DNA from: Phytohabitans houttuyneae
GTDB lineage: Bacteria; Actinomycetota; Actinomycetes; Mycobacteriales; Micromonosporaceae
Length of the DNA: 64,000 nt
NCBI RefSeq assembly: GCF_011764425.1
Contig: NZ_BLPF01000001.1
Span: 5,075,001-5,139,000 of the forward strand
Direction: 5' to 3'
Numbering within the stretch: the stretch's first letter is position 1; every line of letters starts with the position of its first letter. Below are positions 18,533 to 29,986 of this stretch, piece after piece. The notes beneath the pieces were generated by a model. It did not search any database. It was not told where the DNA came from and worked only from the letters and a program-made list of their open reading frames with translations. The translations under genes and the position numbers were made by a program.

Positions 18533-20566
18533 ATGGCCGGAATCGCTGCCACCTTTGGCGCGCCCGAAAGCACTCTCAACGCCCTCTCCACCGCACTCGC
18601 CCGCCGCGGCGCCGAACCGGCCACCTGGCGCGCCGGCGCCGCCCGGCTCCTGGTGCGGGCGAGCATGCCGGCGGTACACGAGCACAGCGGCGTCGCTCTC
18701 GCGGTCGACGGGATCGCCGAGGTCAGCGCGCTCGCCGCGGAGTACGCGGCCCGCGGCGCGACAGGACTCGTGGCCGGCACCGAGCCGTACGCGCTGATCC
18801 TCGCCGACCCCGCCCGCGGCGCGCTCGTGCTCGCCCGCAGCGGGGACGGCCCGCCGCTCTACTACGCCGAGACCGCCGGTGGTGTCATGGCCGCCTCCGA
18901 GCCGGGCGCGCTGCTCGCCGCCGGTGTGCCGGCCGAGCCGGACGAGGGCGTGGTCGGCCGCTTCATCGCCACCGGCGCGTGCGACGACACGGCCGCCACG
19001 TTCTACGCGGGGATCCGCCGCGTGCTGCCCGGCGAGGTGGTGGAGATCGCCGGCGGTACCCGTACCCGGAAGCCCGCCACCGCCCGCGACGGAGCCGGCC
19101 GCTTCGCCCGGTCCGTGCTGGACGCGGCGATCGGGCGCGGCCGGATCGGCGTGCGCTTCGGACACGGGCTGGCCGGCGCGGCCACCGTCGGCGCGGCGCT
19201 CGCCGGTGCCGAGGGGCGGCGGGCGCTGACTGTGTACTCAGCCACCTTTCCGGGCCTCACCACCGCGGCGTCCGACTTCGCCGCGGCCGTGCTCGGCCCG
19301 CTGACCTCCACCGGCGCGCGGCACCGCGCGCAGCCGCACTTCGCGGACGAGTTCGACCTCGACGGCCTCCTCGCCGACCTCGGTGAGCCGGTGCCCGATG
19401 TGGACAGTTACCTCACGTGGGCCACCGCGCGGGCCACAGCCGGCGAAGTGGACACGCTGATTGACACGTCAGGCAGCGGCGCACACCTCGCGCGCGTCGC
19501 GGACCGGCTGGAGAGCCGTTACGGCGTCACCGTCCGGTTTCCGCTCCGCGCGCTGCCGTCGAGCGGCCCGGTGCTCCGCGCCGAGCTGGCGGCGATCGTC
19601 GAGGGCACGCTTCCGTTGCCGGCGGCCAAGTTTGCGACCGCGCACGCCACGCACAGCCTGCTGCCGCCACTGCGCGAGGTGCTGCTGCGGATGCGCGGTG
19701 AGCTGGCCGCCGCACTGCTCCACCCGCTGCTGCCCGGCGCCCGCCGCCCGTCGTGGGACGCGCTGGCCGCCCTCTTCGGTGGCCGGCAGCTGGACGCCGG
19801 CACCGTCTTCCGGCGGTACGTCGTGGAGCGCTGGCTCCGCACGCTCACGCCGCCGAAGGCCTCGCACCGTCCACAGCGGACGCTCCGGACGGAGGCGAAG
19901 GCCGGTGGTGCACAGTGGACCCGGATGCCACTGTCCACAGAGGTCTTCAGCGCCGGCGACAAGCTGCCGGAGAAGGTCGCCTGGTACGTGAGCGAGTGCC
20001 TCGCCGGCCTCGGCCGCAAGGTGTACCGGCGCGGTCGCTGGCATGTCCTGCTCGCCGCGCAGCCCGTCGCGGTGGTCCAGGGGTGCACCCGGCCGGTCTG
20101 GGAGATCCGGCCCGGCGCCGTCGCGCGGGCGCTGCACCGCTGGGCCCGCCCGACCGCCGGCCTGCACGACCCGTGGACGGCCCAGGTGGCGGTCGAGCGG
20201 GTGGGTCCGCTGCGGGCCGCGGTCGGTCCGGCGGCGGTCCACGGGGTACGCGGCCCGCGCCCCGGCGGCGTGGCCGTGGTACTCCCTCCGCAGGACCCTT
20301 CGCGCGTGGCCGCCGACGTGCTTGCCGCGCTGCGGACGGCGGTGCCCGAGGAGGCGTACGCCACGCTGGGCGGCTGTGCGATCGTCGGCGCGGGAGGCGT
20401 GGTCGGCGTGGCGGGCGAGCTGGACGCCGCGCTCGCCGCCGAGCTGTGCGCGGACGACCCGCTCGCCACCGACCCGATCGCGGTGGTACTCAGCGGCTCA
20501 CCGGCCCGCAAGGGCGAGCGCCGCTCCGGCCCGGCGCGGCCATCCCGTACGCCGGGCCGGAAATGA
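18533..20566 (+). CDS. Degenerate asparagine-synthetase / CofE-like fusion
   Basis: 677 residues. Residues 1-~185 follow the class II glutamine amidotransferase fold, but the protein starts MAGIAATFG where active enzymes have MCGI: the nucleophilic Cys2 is Ala. About residues 195-440 follow the asparagine-synthetase domain, but the ATP-pyrophosphatase SGGxDS loop is replaced by FGHGLAGAAT. Residues ~464-640 resemble F420-0:glutamate ligase (CofE-like) proteins: FSAGDKLPEKVAWYV, AAQPVAVVQG, WEIRPGAVARAL and DPWTAQVAVERVG. Glutaminase and synthetase activities are thus probably lost; a scaffold, regulatory or novel ligase role is possible. purK starts at or just after its stop. Confidence 0.75.
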   Translation: MAGIAATFGAPESTLNALSTALARRGAEPATWRAGAARLLVRASMPAVHEHSGVALAVDGIAEVSALAAEYAARGATGLVAGTEPYALILADPARGALVLARSGDGPPLYYAETAGGVMAASEPGALLAAGVPAEPDEGVVGRFIATGACDDTAATFYAGIRRVLPGEVVEIAGGTRTRKPATARDGAGRFARSVLDAAIGRGRIGVRFGHGLAGAATVGAALAGAEGRRALTVYSATFPGLTTAASDFAAAVLGPLTSTGARHRAQPHFADEFDLDGLLADLGEPVPDVDSYLTWATARATAGEVDTLIDTSGSGAHLARVADRLESRYGVTVRFPLRALPSSGPVLRAELAAIVEGTLPLPAAKFATAHATHSLLPPLREVLLRMRGELAAALLHPLLPGARRPSWDALAALFGGRQLDAGTVFRRYVVERWLRTLTPPKASHRPQRTLRTEAKAGGAQWTRMPLSTEVFSAGDKLPEKVAWYVSECLAGLGRKVYRRGRWHVLLAAQPVAVVQGCTRPVWEIRPGAVARALHRWARPTAGLHDPWTAQVAVERVGPLRAAVGPAAVHGVRGPRPGGVAVVLPPQDPSRVAADVLAALRTAVPEEAYATLGGCAIVGAGGVVGVAGELDAALAAELCADDPLATDPIAVVLSGSPARKGERRSGPARPSRTPGRK

Positions 20567-20589
20567 GCGCCGCTAGGCTGGCCAGCGAG

Positions 20590-21723
20590 ATGGATACCCG
20601 AACCGGTCTGCCCGTTGTCGGCATGGTGGGCGGCGGGCAGCTGGCCCGGATGACCCATCAGGCCGCGATCGCGCTCGGCCAGTCGCTGCGCGTGCTCGCC
20701 TCCTCCCCGGAGGACGGTGCCGCGTTGGTGGCCGCCGACGTGCAGTACGGCGATCACACCGACCTGGCGGCGCTGCGCACGTTCGCCAAGGGGTGCGACG
20801 TCGTCACGTTCGACCACGAGCACGTGCCCACCGAGGCGGTGCGCGAGCTGGCGGCGTCCGGCGTGGTGGTGCACCCGGGCGCGGACGCACTCGTGTACGC
20901 GCAGGACAAGCGCGCCATGCGCGAGCGGCTCTCCGCGCTCGGCGCGCCGGCGCCCCGCTGGCGCCCGATCTCATCGGCCGAGGACCTGCGCGCGTTCGGC
21001 GACGAGGTCGGCTGGCCGGTGGTGGCAAAGGCGGTCCGCGGCGGCTACGACGGGCGCGGCGTCTGGATGCTCTCCCCGGACGACCCGCTGCCGCCCGGCG
21101 TCGAGCTGATCGCCGAGGAGCGGGTGGCGCTGCGCCGCGAGCTCGCCGTGCAGGTGGCCCGCTCGCCGTTCGGGCAGGTCGCGGCCTACCCGGTGGTCGA
21201 GACCGTGCAGCGGGACGGCATCTGCGTCGAGGTGCTCGCGCCCGCGCCCGACCTCCTCCCGGCGCGCGCCGTGGCGGCCCAGCAGCTGGCGATCGACATC
21301 GCCACGGCACTGGGGGTCGTGGGCATGCTCGCCGTCGAGCTGTTCGAAGTGGACGGTGGCCTGATCGTCAACGAGCTGGCCATGCGCCCGCACAACTCGG
21401 GTCACTGGACGATCGAGGGCGCCCGCACGTCCCAGTTCGAGCAGCACCTGCGGGCGGTGCTCGACTACCCGATGGGCGGCACCGCGCTGACCGCACCCGC
21501 CGTGGTGATGGCCAACGTGCTCGGCGGGCAGCCCGGCGGCATCAGCATCGACGAGCGCCTGCACCACCTCTTCGCGACCGACCCGGGCGCCAAGGTCCAC
21601 CTGTACGGCAAGCAGGTCCGCCCCGGCCGCAAGATCGGGCACGTCACGGTGCTCGGCGACGACATGGACGAGGTACGGGCCCGTGCCGCCCGCGCCGCGC
21701 GCTGGCTCCAGGAGGGCGAATGA
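20590..21723 (+). CDS. purK: N5-carboxyaminoimidazole ribonucleotide synthase
   Basis: A 377-residue ATP-grasp enzyme making N5-CAIR from AIR, ATP and bicarbonate in purine synthesis. It shows the N-terminal [11 protein letters not shown], the ATP-grasp segment ([18 protein letters not shown]) and the C-terminal [30 protein letters not shown]. The start chosen is ATG 20590 ([11 protein letters not shown]); ATG 20563 overlaps the previous stop and would add nine residues. TAGGCT at 20574 could act as a local -10. It is coupled to purE by an ATGA overlap. Confidence 0.93.
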   Translation: MDTRTGLPVVGMVGGGQLARMTHQAAIALGQSLRVLASSPEDGAALVAADVQYGDHTDLAALRTFAKGCDVVTFDHEHVPTEAVRELAASGVVVHPGADALVYAQDKRAMRERLSALGAPAPRWRPISSAEDLRAFGDEVGWPVVAKAVRGGYDGRGVWMLSPDDPLPPGVELIAEERVALRRELAVQVARSPFGQVAAYPVVETVQRDGICVEVLAPAPDLLPARAVAAQQLAIDIATALGVVGMLAVELFEVDGGLIVNELAMRPHNSGHWTIEGARTSQFEQHLRAVLDYPMGGTALTAPAVVMANVLGGQPGGISIDERLHHLFATDPGAKVHLYGKQVRPGRKIGHVTVLGDDMDEVRARAARAARWLQEGE

Positions 21724-22211
21724 CCGCGACCGTCGGCGTGATCATGGGCAGCGACTCGGACTGGCCGACGATGAAGGCGGCCGCCGACGCGCTCGCCGAG
21801 TTCGACGTGCCGCACGAGGTCCGCGTGGTGAGCGCCCACCGCACGCCCATCGGCATGGTCGAGTACGCACAGACCGCCGCCTCCCGCGGCCTCCGCGTGA
21901 TCATCGCCGGCGCGGGCGGCGCCGCGCACCTGCCCGGCATGGTCGCCTCGGTCACCCCGCTGCCGGTGATCGGCGTGCCGGTGCCCCTCAAGCACCTGGA
22001 CGGCATGGACTCGCTGCTGTCGATCGTGCAGATGCCCGCCGGCATCCCGGTCGCCACGGTCTCCATCGGCGGCGCCCGCAACGCCGGCCTGCTCGCCGTC
22101 CGCATCCTGGCCGCCTCCGACGACGCCCTCCGCGACCGGGTAGTCGCCTTCCAGGAGGCACTCGTCGAGGTGGTCGCCCAAAAGGACGCCAACCTCCGCG
22201 CTTCCCTTTAG
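21720..22211 (+). CDS. purE: N5-CAIR mutase (class I PurE)
   Basis: A 163-residue PurE that converts N5-CAIR, the PurK product, into CAIR. The family landmarks are all visible: [10 protein letters not shown], the catalytic [18 protein letters not shown] and [22 protein letters not shown]. The ATG overlaps the purK stop (ATGA). The last codons and stop lie in a 13-nt tandem repeat. Confidence 0.96.
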   Translation: MTATVGVIMGSDSDWPTMKAAADALAEFDVPHEVRVVSAHRTPIGMVEYAQTAASRGLRVIIAGAGGAAHLPGMVASVTPLPVIGVPVPLKHLDGMDSLLSIVQMPAGIPVATVSIGGARNAGLLAVRILAASDDALRDRVVAFQEALVEVVAQKDANLRASL

Positions 22212-22235
22212 CGCTTCCCTCTAGCGCTTCCCGAA
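22198..22235 (+). repeat. 13-nt tandem triplet over the purE stop
   Basis: Three consecutive copies of GCGCTTCCCTNTA (22198, 22211 and 22224, the last diverging at its end). The purE stop codon falls in the junction of the first two copies. It runs directly into R1 copy B. Confidence 0.7.
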
Positions 22236-22330
22236 GATCCAACCCAAACAGACGAGGGCTACCGCGACGTCCGCCGTGGTCCGGACCGTCGCTCCCGCGG
22301 CCTCACCCTCCGCGGTGGTCCACCTCACCC
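22233..22330 (+). repeat. R1 interspersed repeat, copy B
   Basis: Starts GATCCAACCCAAACAGACG, then CTACCGCGACG, GGTCCGGACCGTCGCTCCC, GCGGCCTCACCCTCCGCGG. It is followed by ~270 nt with nothing recognised, then R2 copy 2, ~225 nt more, and the inverted R1 copy F. The whole 22212-23181 gap between convergent genes contains only these repeats. Confidence 0.75.
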
Positions 22331-22596
22331 CAACAGCTCGGCTCCCGCACCAACGCCCCGTGGACGACCTGTTCCAGGATCTGCAAGCAAGGGGTGTCGC
22401 GCCACACGTCCGTGACCCGAGCGACGGCCGGCCGTCCACCGTCACAGACCTACCAAACCCAGCAGCCCACGCCCGCGCTGCGGCCCCGGCATCGACAGTC
22501 ACGCACCGCGACGCCGAGTCCGCCCATGATGCGCTGCCGTCGTGGAGGGCTCTACTACCGTCAGTGACCATCCGTTGAACGCAAGCGGCGCCGCAG

Positions 22597-22742
22597 TCGA
22601 GATCTTGGTGAGTTAGCGCGTTATTTCGACGCTAACTTGCCAAGATCTGCCCGAGCGGGCTCCCGGGTTGAGCTGGACGACCACGGAAGGTGAGGCGACA
22701 CCGCGGGCACAGCGGCAGCTCACATCCAACTCGGGGTCGGAC
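22597..22742 (+). repeat. R2 hairpin repeat, copy 2
   Basis: Same length and order as the copy at 13433. The stem GATCTTGGTGAGTTAGCG pairs imperfectly with CGCTAACTTGCCAAGATC around an AT-rich loop, followed by GCGGGCTCC, an R1-like inverted segment and GGGCACAGCGGCAGCTCAC. Confidence 0.7.
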
Positions 22743-22967
22743 TTGGGAAGGCTCGCCCTGACCGCGAAAGGATTCTTGAGAGCTTTGGGGTGGAGGTGGG
22801 CGATTCCGTCCACGCCAGAGCGGCGCCGCGGGGAAGGTCTACAGATCCGCCAGAGCCGGCTGCCCGGGGGTGATCTGGGTGACCGCAGGGGGGTGTACGA
22901 CGGCTTGGACCGCATTGGCCCTAGACCGGCGTCGACAAAGGATCTCAACGCCAACCACCCTGGGTGG

Positions 22968-23117
22968 GGTGAGCTGGGCGGCCGCGGAGGGTGAGGCCGC
23001 GGGAACGCACCCCACGAAAACGCTCCGCTGCGCTCCACGTTTCCCCGGGGGCCCCGCGCAACGGTCCGGACCACGACGGACGTCGCGGTAGCCCGGATCT
23101 GCTTCGGGTTGGATCTT
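22968..23117 (-). repeat. R1 repeat copy F, inverted, with 53-nt insert
   Basis: The reverse of copies A and B (GGTGAGCTGGGCG, GGAGGGTGAGGCCGCGGGA ... GCAACGGTCCGGACCACG, GGTAGCCCGGATCTG). A 53-nt segment (23005-23057), rich in short inverted repeats, interrupts the element between GCGGGA and GCAACGG. Confidence 0.65.
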
Positions 23118-23181
23118 CTGAACGGCTACCAGGGTCGCACCCCACGCGCGCCACCTCGACGCCGAAGGTCTGGATCTTCCG

Positions 23182-26100
23182 TCAGCGCATGCGTGTGACG
23201 GCGCGCCACCTTTCCTGGGTGCGGCGGCGGCTTTCGTTCGTGGCGCCGAAGAAGATGAGCAGCGCGCCGATCGGGATCAGGATCAGCCACGACAGGCCGA
23301 CCAAGGTCAGTGCGTGCAGGGCCGCGATCACGGTGACCACCGTGCCGATCACCAGCGGGGCCTGCTGGCGGGTGCGGGCGCCGAAGATGACCGTGGCGAC
23401 CGCGCCCAGGAGCAGCAGCACCTCGCGGGTGGCGCTGGCCTCGGTGCGGAGGGCGATGACAAGCGTGGGCACGAAGGCGGCGATGAGCGCCGGCCCGTAC
23501 GCCGTCCAGCTGCTCAGGTCGGGGCGCTGGCGGAGCTCGATCAGGCCGACCAGCAGGGCGAGCGCGGCGAACGGCAGCGTGTACGCCTCCGGCACCGACA
23601 CGTTGGCCAGCGCCATGAGGAGCCACCAGGCCACGATCTCGCACACGATGCTGGCCCAGAAGAGCGTGCGGCGCTCCACGGCGCGGCGGCCGGGGCGGGC
23701 GGAGGCGACGCCCAGCACGGCGCCCCACGCCGCGAGCAGGCCGGCCACGTGTGCCGGCGAGTCGAAGGCGAGGGCGAGGGCGACCAGCGCGGCGCCGTAC
23801 CCGCTCCACTCGACCGTGGCGGCCTCGCGGTAGGCCTCGGGCGGCGCAGCCTCGGGTGCACGGCGGCGACCACGAGGAGGGCGGCGCCGACGGCGAGTAC
23901 TCCGTACGCGGACCAGGCCGCGGGCAGGCCCAGCACCAGCGTGGTGGTGAGCACCAGGCCCATGGCGGAAGCCGCGGCGAAGAGCCAGCCGAGGATGCGG
24001 GCGCGCTGGCTCTGCCCGAACATCGCCGCCGTCGCGCCCACCACGACCGCGCCACCGAGCGTGAAGAGCGTGAGCGAGCGGGTCGCGAGGCTGCCGGCCA
24101 TCCCGGCGCCGCCCGCGGCGAGGCCCAGCGCGAACACCACGAGGCGGGTGACGCGCAGCGCGCGGGCGCGTTCGGCGGGCGGTGGGGGTGGGGTGAGGGC
24201 GAGTCCCAGCATCGCGAGCGTGAAAACGGCGAGCGCGGCCATCGTGGAGGCCGGCCACGCGGCGTCCAGCGCGATCGGCGTGATCAGCAGGGTGATGGCC
24301 ACCCCGGGCAGGATCACGGGTATCGCCTGGCGGATACCGTCTCCGCGACGATCGGGCGAGGTGGACAGCCGCCCGCCGAAGCCGACCGCGGCCAGCGCCG
24401 CGGCGATGGTCAGCAGCAGCGTGCCGAGGACGTCGGTGGGGTCGACCGAGCGGTCCGGGTTTGTCAGCGCGGCCGGCGGGCCCTCCCAGATGTGGTTGAC
24501 CGTCTGGTGCGGGTCGACGAGCGCGGCCACGAGCGCGGGGGCGATCGAGGCGAGGGCGATCAGCGTCGGTATGGCGGCCACGAGCGCCGCGCCCATCTCC
24601 GGGCTCACCGACCACCGGCCGCGCGGCGCCGGGCTGGAGGGCATGCGCCGCCACACGCCGCCGAGCATCACGGACCAGCGCTGGGTGGGCTCGCCGACGT
24701 ACTGCGGTGGTGCCGTCGCGCCGCGCAGCAGCTCGGCCACCACGCCCAGGAGTGCGGCGGCGGCCGCGTACACGCCGATGGGCAGGTCGGTCGGGAGTGC
24801 GGCGAGCGCGGTGATCGTGGCACCGCCGGCGATGCCCACCGTCGCGTACGGCAGGTAGCGGGCCACCTTGCGGCGTACCAGGGCGATCACCACCAGGCCC
24901 GCGGTGGAGCCGGCCAGCGCCCAGGCGAGCACCGCTGGCGCGCTCTGGCCGGCGGCGGCCGCCATCGAGGCGAGCGCGCCGGGCAGCGCGAGCAGGGCAC
25001 CACCGGCCGCCGCGCCACCGATCTGGCCGAGGTGCAGCGGCATCTCCGCCTCGGGTGGTGGCGCACTGCCCGGTATGTCCTCCAGCGAGGCGTCGTCCAG
25101 CGCCGGCAGCGCCCGCGCGAGCGTCGCCACGAGCGCGCCGACCAGCACGACCATCGTGAGCGCGGCGGCGGTCGTCCACGGGCGCACCAGGCTGGCACCG
25201 ACCGCGTGCAGCGCGACACCGGCGGCCACGGCGGCCCGGGCCACGCCGGCGCGTGGGTCGACCGCGGTCACGGACATCACGCCGTACACCGTGGCGACCG
25301 CGCCGCCGACCAGCATCGGCGACCACCACGGCAGGCCGAGCGCGACCGGCGCGCCGATGGTGGCGAGCCCGACGCAGACGGCGGCCACGTCGTACGCCCA
25401 CGGGCGCGGCAAGACGATCGCGGCGGCCCCGGCCAGCAGCGCGAGCGCGACCGGCGCCTGCCAGCCGACGCCGATCCCGCTGGACGGCCAGGCGCTGAGG
25501 TCCGCCTCCCACAGCGCGCCGGGCGTGGCGAGCACGCGGAGGCCGCCGCTGAGCGCCGTGTACCCGGCGATCGCCGCGAGCACCGCCCCGCTGGCGGCGA
25601 CGCCGAGGGTCGGGCCGCGCCGCCAGTCCGGTGGCATCGCGCGCACGCCCACGGCGACGAGAAGCACGAGTAGCGCGGCGACGGCCAGTACCGCGCTGGG
25701 GAAGAGGATGCCGGCGATCCGCGCGAAGGTGCCGATGATGCCCGCGATTGCCGCCGCGGCCGCGAAGTCGGGTCCGTCGAGCAGCCGGTCGGGCCGGCGT
25801 CCGGCGTCGATCGAGGGGGCGAGGAAGAGCAGAACCGCGGCGACCAGCAGCAGCGCGCCCACCCACGCGTCGGCCACCTCCGCGCCCGGCGCCCCGAACG
25901 CGGCGGCCGTCACCGCGAGCGCGCCAAGCCCGGTGCCGAGTGACAGCGGGAACGCGATGCGCCGCCAGGCGACCTGGGCCAGCGCCGCGTACCCCAAGGT
26001 GGCGCACACCGCCACGAACGCCGCCGCGAGGATCGGCACGGCCGCCTCGTCGCGGACCGGCGCGGTGGCCGCCACCGCGGCCGCCGCGGCCCCGGGCATC

Positions 26101-28250
26101 GCGAACGCCGCACCGCCGGCCGCCCAGTCACCCACCATCTCTGCGGCGGGGCCCGAGCGGAGCAGCTGTGCCGGCGCCGGCTCGTCGCGCAGCGCCTCGG
26201 CCTGCTCGGGCAGCCACGAGCCGGCGATCGCGATGAGCACGCCGGCGAGCGTCAGGACGGCGAGCACCGACGCGGTCGACGCCGGCCGCACGAGCGACGC
26301 GCCGGCGCCGACGAGGCCCACGACCGCCGCGCCCGCCACGTGTGCCTGTGCGGCGCGCTCGCTCCTCGCGTAGAGCCCGGTGGCGCCGATCCCGATCGCG
26401 GCCAGCACCGGCAGCCAGGGCGCGACCGTCCAGGGCAGGCCGAACGACGCGGGGGCGGCCAGCGCGGTCAGCGTCACGCCCGCGACCGCGGACTCCCGCC
26501 GCGCCTCCGGCGGCAGCGAGAGGACGGCGGCGATGGTCAGCAGCAGGGCGCTCGCGGCGAGCTGCCAGCCCGCCGGACCGGCGGCCTCCGCGAGGCGACC
26601 GTGGTACGCGGAGAGGTCGGCTTCCCACACGGGCAGCGCTGCGCGTACGGGGGCGATGGCGGCGCGCAGCACCGTGCCGGCGACCACGACGCCCATGACG
26701 ATGAGCGCCGCGGCCGAGGCGAGCTGCGGTCCGCGCCGGAACACCTCCGGCACGGCGCGCACACCGAGGCCGGTCAGCGCGATCACGCCGGCGATGAGCA
26801 GCAAGGCCCGGCCTGGCACGGCGACCGCCACGATCTGGGCGGCGGCACCGATCACGGCGAGCGTGAGTATCCCGGCGGCCACGTCGACGACGACCCGCCG
26901 TCCCGTGGCCATCGCACCGACGACACCCACGGCCGCGGCGAGCACCAGCGTGAGGCCGGCAGCCAGCGCGACCGGAGGCGTGGTGGCCCGGAGCGTCGCG
27001 ACCGAGGCGAACACCACCGCCGCGGCGACGGCGAGGGCGCTCAGCCCCCAGGTCAGCTGCCGCAGCCACGCCGCGGCCGGCACGGGTGCGGGCTTGCGCC
27101 CCGCGTCCGCCGCGTCGGCGACCACCGCGTCGGACTCCTCCGGCGCGCTTTCCGGCCGCTCCGCCACCGGCGTGTCCTGCGGCTCGCCGCCTTCGGCGTC
27201 GCTCTCGGGCGCGGTGGGGCGCGGCGGCGCCTCAGGAGCGGCGGGCTGGCCCAGCCACGGTGGAGTGGCCAGCCGCCCCCGCTGGTCGAACTGCCGTGCG
27301 AGCAGAAGGTCCTGCGCGGCCACCACGGTCAGCACGAGCGCCCAGCCGGTGGGCCCAGTGATCCACTCGTACGCGAGCAGGGGCACGATCGGCTGCAGCG
27401 CCAGCACCGTGGCGTACCGGGGCATGCTGAGCCCGGTGAGCACCGCGTACCACCCGGCGACCAGCGCGGTCAGCGCGAAGACGATGCCCGCGACGACCGC
27501 ACCGGGCACTGTGTCACTGCGGATCTGGTCGACCGTCCACAGTGCGTACCCGTCGAGGGGCACGAGGCCGAGCCCCACGGCCGCGATCGTCTCCGCGGTG
27601 GAGATCAGCCCCCGGCGGGCAATCATCGGCGGCGCGACGAGCATGACCGCCGTCGCTCCAATGAGGATCGCGGCGCGGCTTATGTCGTCGAACGAGGTGA
27701 ACGCCACCGCGGCGAACACGACAGCGGCGATGCCGAGCAGGAGACCGCCCAGGCCGAGGTAGATGTTTTGCACCTCGCGCGTGGAAGCCTCGGGCCGGTG
27801 CTCGGGCTCGACGTCCACCGGCGCCGACCTCGGGGGAGGCGGCGGCGGTGGCGCGGCGGCGCCAGCCGGGCGGGTGCTCTCCTGCCGGGGCACCCGTCGC
27901 GGCGGTGGCTGGGAGTCGGGCGATAGGGGAGGCGGCGGACCGGCCGGGCCGGGCGGGGCACCGGCGGGGCGGCGGACGAAGGTGCGGCGCCGGGTACGGG
28001 TCCGCACCTTCTCCTGCGCCTGAGCGTTGGCGTGCGAGAGGATGTCGCGCTGGAACTGGGCCGCCTGGAGCTTCTGTGCGTTCAGCTTCGCTTCTTTGGC
28101 GATCCGGATGTCGTCGGCCTTGATCTCAGCGATCGACCGCTCGATCCGGGCCAGCTCATCAGCCCACTGACCCTGGTGGGCGCCGCAGTAAGGGCACTGC
28201 GGCGCCGGCTGGATCTGCCGGCCACACGACGAGCACTTGAACGTCGCCAT
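23182..28250 (-). CDS. Giant zinc-ribbon polytopic membrane protein, frameshifted
   Basis: About 1690 residues. The N-terminus is a zinc ribbon (CSSCGRQ...CPYCG), followed by a short coiled coil (residues ~25-75), a Pro-rich linker (~90-160), and then dozens of Ala/Val/Leu-rich transmembrane helices with internal repetition. The frame breaks once, at 23854-23857: ...LLVVAAVHP must shift to reach EAAPPEAYREAATVEWSGYG. One missing base in a GGG run restores a continuous protein ending RWRAVTRMR. The start is ATG 28250 (MATFKCSSCGRQ). The function is unknown; similar very long membrane proteins occur in actinobacteria. Confidence 0.75.
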
Positions 28251-28334
28251 GGCACCCTCTCTCCCGGGGAGCCGCACACAGTGGACTCCCCGAAAGCATG
28301 CCTAAGACGGGCGCTCCAAGTCTATGGGCTCGCC

Positions 28335-29762
28335 CTAAGGGCGGCCCATGCCCCGGTACTCCCAACCCGCGTGCGTCCACAGTGCCGAGTCGAGGCAGTT
28401 GCGACCGTCGATCACACGGCGGCCGGCGGCCAGCTCACCGAGCGCGATCGGGTCGGCGTTGCGGAAGTCGGCCCACTCGGTCAGCACGCACACGAGGTCG
28501 GCGCCGCGGACGGCGTCGTTCATCGAGGCCTCGTACGCCAGGTCGGGCTGCGCCGCGCGGGCGTTTTCCATGCCCTCCGGGTCGTACACCCGGACGTCGG
28601 CGCCGGCCTTCGCGAGGAGCGCGGCGACGGCGAGCGACGGCGCGTCGCGCACGTCGTCGGAGTTGGGCTTGAAGGTGGCGCCCAGCACGGCGATCCGGGT
28701 GCCCGAAAGGTCCGGTCCGGCCGGGCCTGAGCGGCGGCCGAGCAGCTCGGCGGCGAGCTGGAGCACGCGGGTGCGGCGGCGCAGGTTGATCAGGTCGACC
28801 TCGTGCAGGAAGCGCAGCGCCTCGCCGGCACCCAGCTCCTGGGCACGCGCCTGGAACGCGCGGATGTCCTTGGGCAGGCACCCGCCGCCGAAGCCGACGC
28901 CGGCCTGGAGGAAGCGGTTGCCGATGCGCGGGTCGTACCCGATCGAGCGGGCCAGCATGGTGACGTCGCCGCCCGCGACCTCGCACACCTCGGCCATCGC
29001 GTTGATGAACGAGATCTTGGTGGCCAGGAACGCGTTGGCCGCGACCTTGACCAGCTCGGCCGTGGCGAAGTCGGTCACCACCAGCGGCACCTCGCGGTCC
29101 TCGGTGGCGGCGAGGTCGAACACGCCCTTGTGCGACGCGTACAGCATCGCGTTGGCCCAGTCGCTCTTGACGCCGATGACGATCCGGTTGGGCCGGAGCA
29201 CGTCCTCGACCGCGAAGCCCTCCTGCAGGAACTCGGGGCTCCACGCCACCTCGATGCCGAGGTCGGCCGGCGCGTGCTTGCCGACAAGCTGCTCGATCCA
29301 CTCGGCCGTGCCCACCGGCACCGTCGACTTGCCGACGATCAGCGCCTTGCGGGTCAGGTGCTGGGAGAGACCGGTGACGGCCGCCTCCACGTACGACAGG
29401 TCGGCGCCCATGCCGTCGGCCCGCTGCGGCGTGCCCACGCAGATGAAGTGGACGTCCGCGAAGTCGGCCGTCTCCTTGTAGTCCGTGGTGAAGCGGAGCC
29501 GGCCGGCCGCGAGGTTGCGGCGGAGCAGCTCGTCGAGGCCGGGCTCGTGGAACGGCACCGCGCCGCCCGCCAGCTTTGCGATCTTGGCTTCGTCGACGTC
29601 GAAGCCGAGGACCTCGTAGCCCAGCTCGGCAAAGCAGATCGCGTAGGTCGCACCGAGGTAGCCGGTGCCGAGGAACGCCAGCCGAGGTCGGGCCGCGCCG
29701 GACGGCGGGGTCACCGCGCCGATCGCGGGGACTGGCTGGGTGCTCGAGTACGGGATCGTCAC
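28335..29762 (-). CDS. UDP-glucose/GDP-mannose dehydrogenase family protein
   Basis: A 475-residue NAD-dependent sugar-nucleotide dehydrogenase, most like UDP-glucose 6-dehydrogenase. It has an N-terminal Rossmann motif (LAFLGTGYLGATYAICFAELGYEVLGFD), GKSTVPVGT, and the catalytic Cys in GVGFGGGCLPKDIRAF with its Lys partner. The C-terminal domain carries GATFKPNSDDVRDAP. It would supply UDP-glucuronate for surface polymers. The GTG at 29762 has GGAGAA in the right place; the longer frame upstream is not family-like. Confidence 0.88.
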   Translation of the reverse strand: MTIPYSSTQPVPAIGAVTPPSGAARPRLAFLGTGYLGATYAICFAELGYEVLGFDVDEAKIAKLAGGAVPFHEPGLDELLRRNLAAGRLRFTTDYKETADFADVHFICVGTPQRADGMGADLSYVEAAVTGLSQHLTRKALIVGKSTVPVGTAEWIEQLVGKHAPADLGIEVAWSPEFLQEGFAVEDVLRPNRIVIGVKSDWANAMLYASHKGVFDLAATEDREVPLVVTDFATAELVKVAANAFLATKISFINAMAEVCEVAGGDVTMLARSIGYDPRIGNRFLQAGVGFGGGCLPKDIRAFQARAQELGAGEALRFLHEVDLINLRRRTRVLQLAAELLGRRSGPAGPDLSGTRIAVLGATFKPNSDDVRDAPSLAVAALLAKAGADVRVYDPEGMENARAAQPDLAYEASMNDAVRGADLVCVLTEWADFRNADPIALGELAAGRRVIDGRNCLDSALWTHAGWEYRGMGRP

Positions 29763-29986
29763 GCCTGTGTTCTCCGCTCGCACTTGGCGGCGCTTCGCGT
29801 CGCGCGCTTCGGGTGGGGCGCCATGGACGGCGCCGATTATCGGACTATTTGGGTCTATGGGGCAAACGCTCGGCCTGCCTGGTGTGCAGCCGACGATAGT
29901 GCGTGAGCCTACGCGGTCGTGAAGGACACCTGAACGCTGGTCGGTATCCTCACATTCACGCAAGAAGATCGCCAAGTGGAGGCGCT

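Noticed and set aside
23314-27926. Several long plus-strand ORFs
   Set aside because: They are antisense shadows of the giant membrane protein; composition (Arg/Gly/His-rich) is not protein-like.
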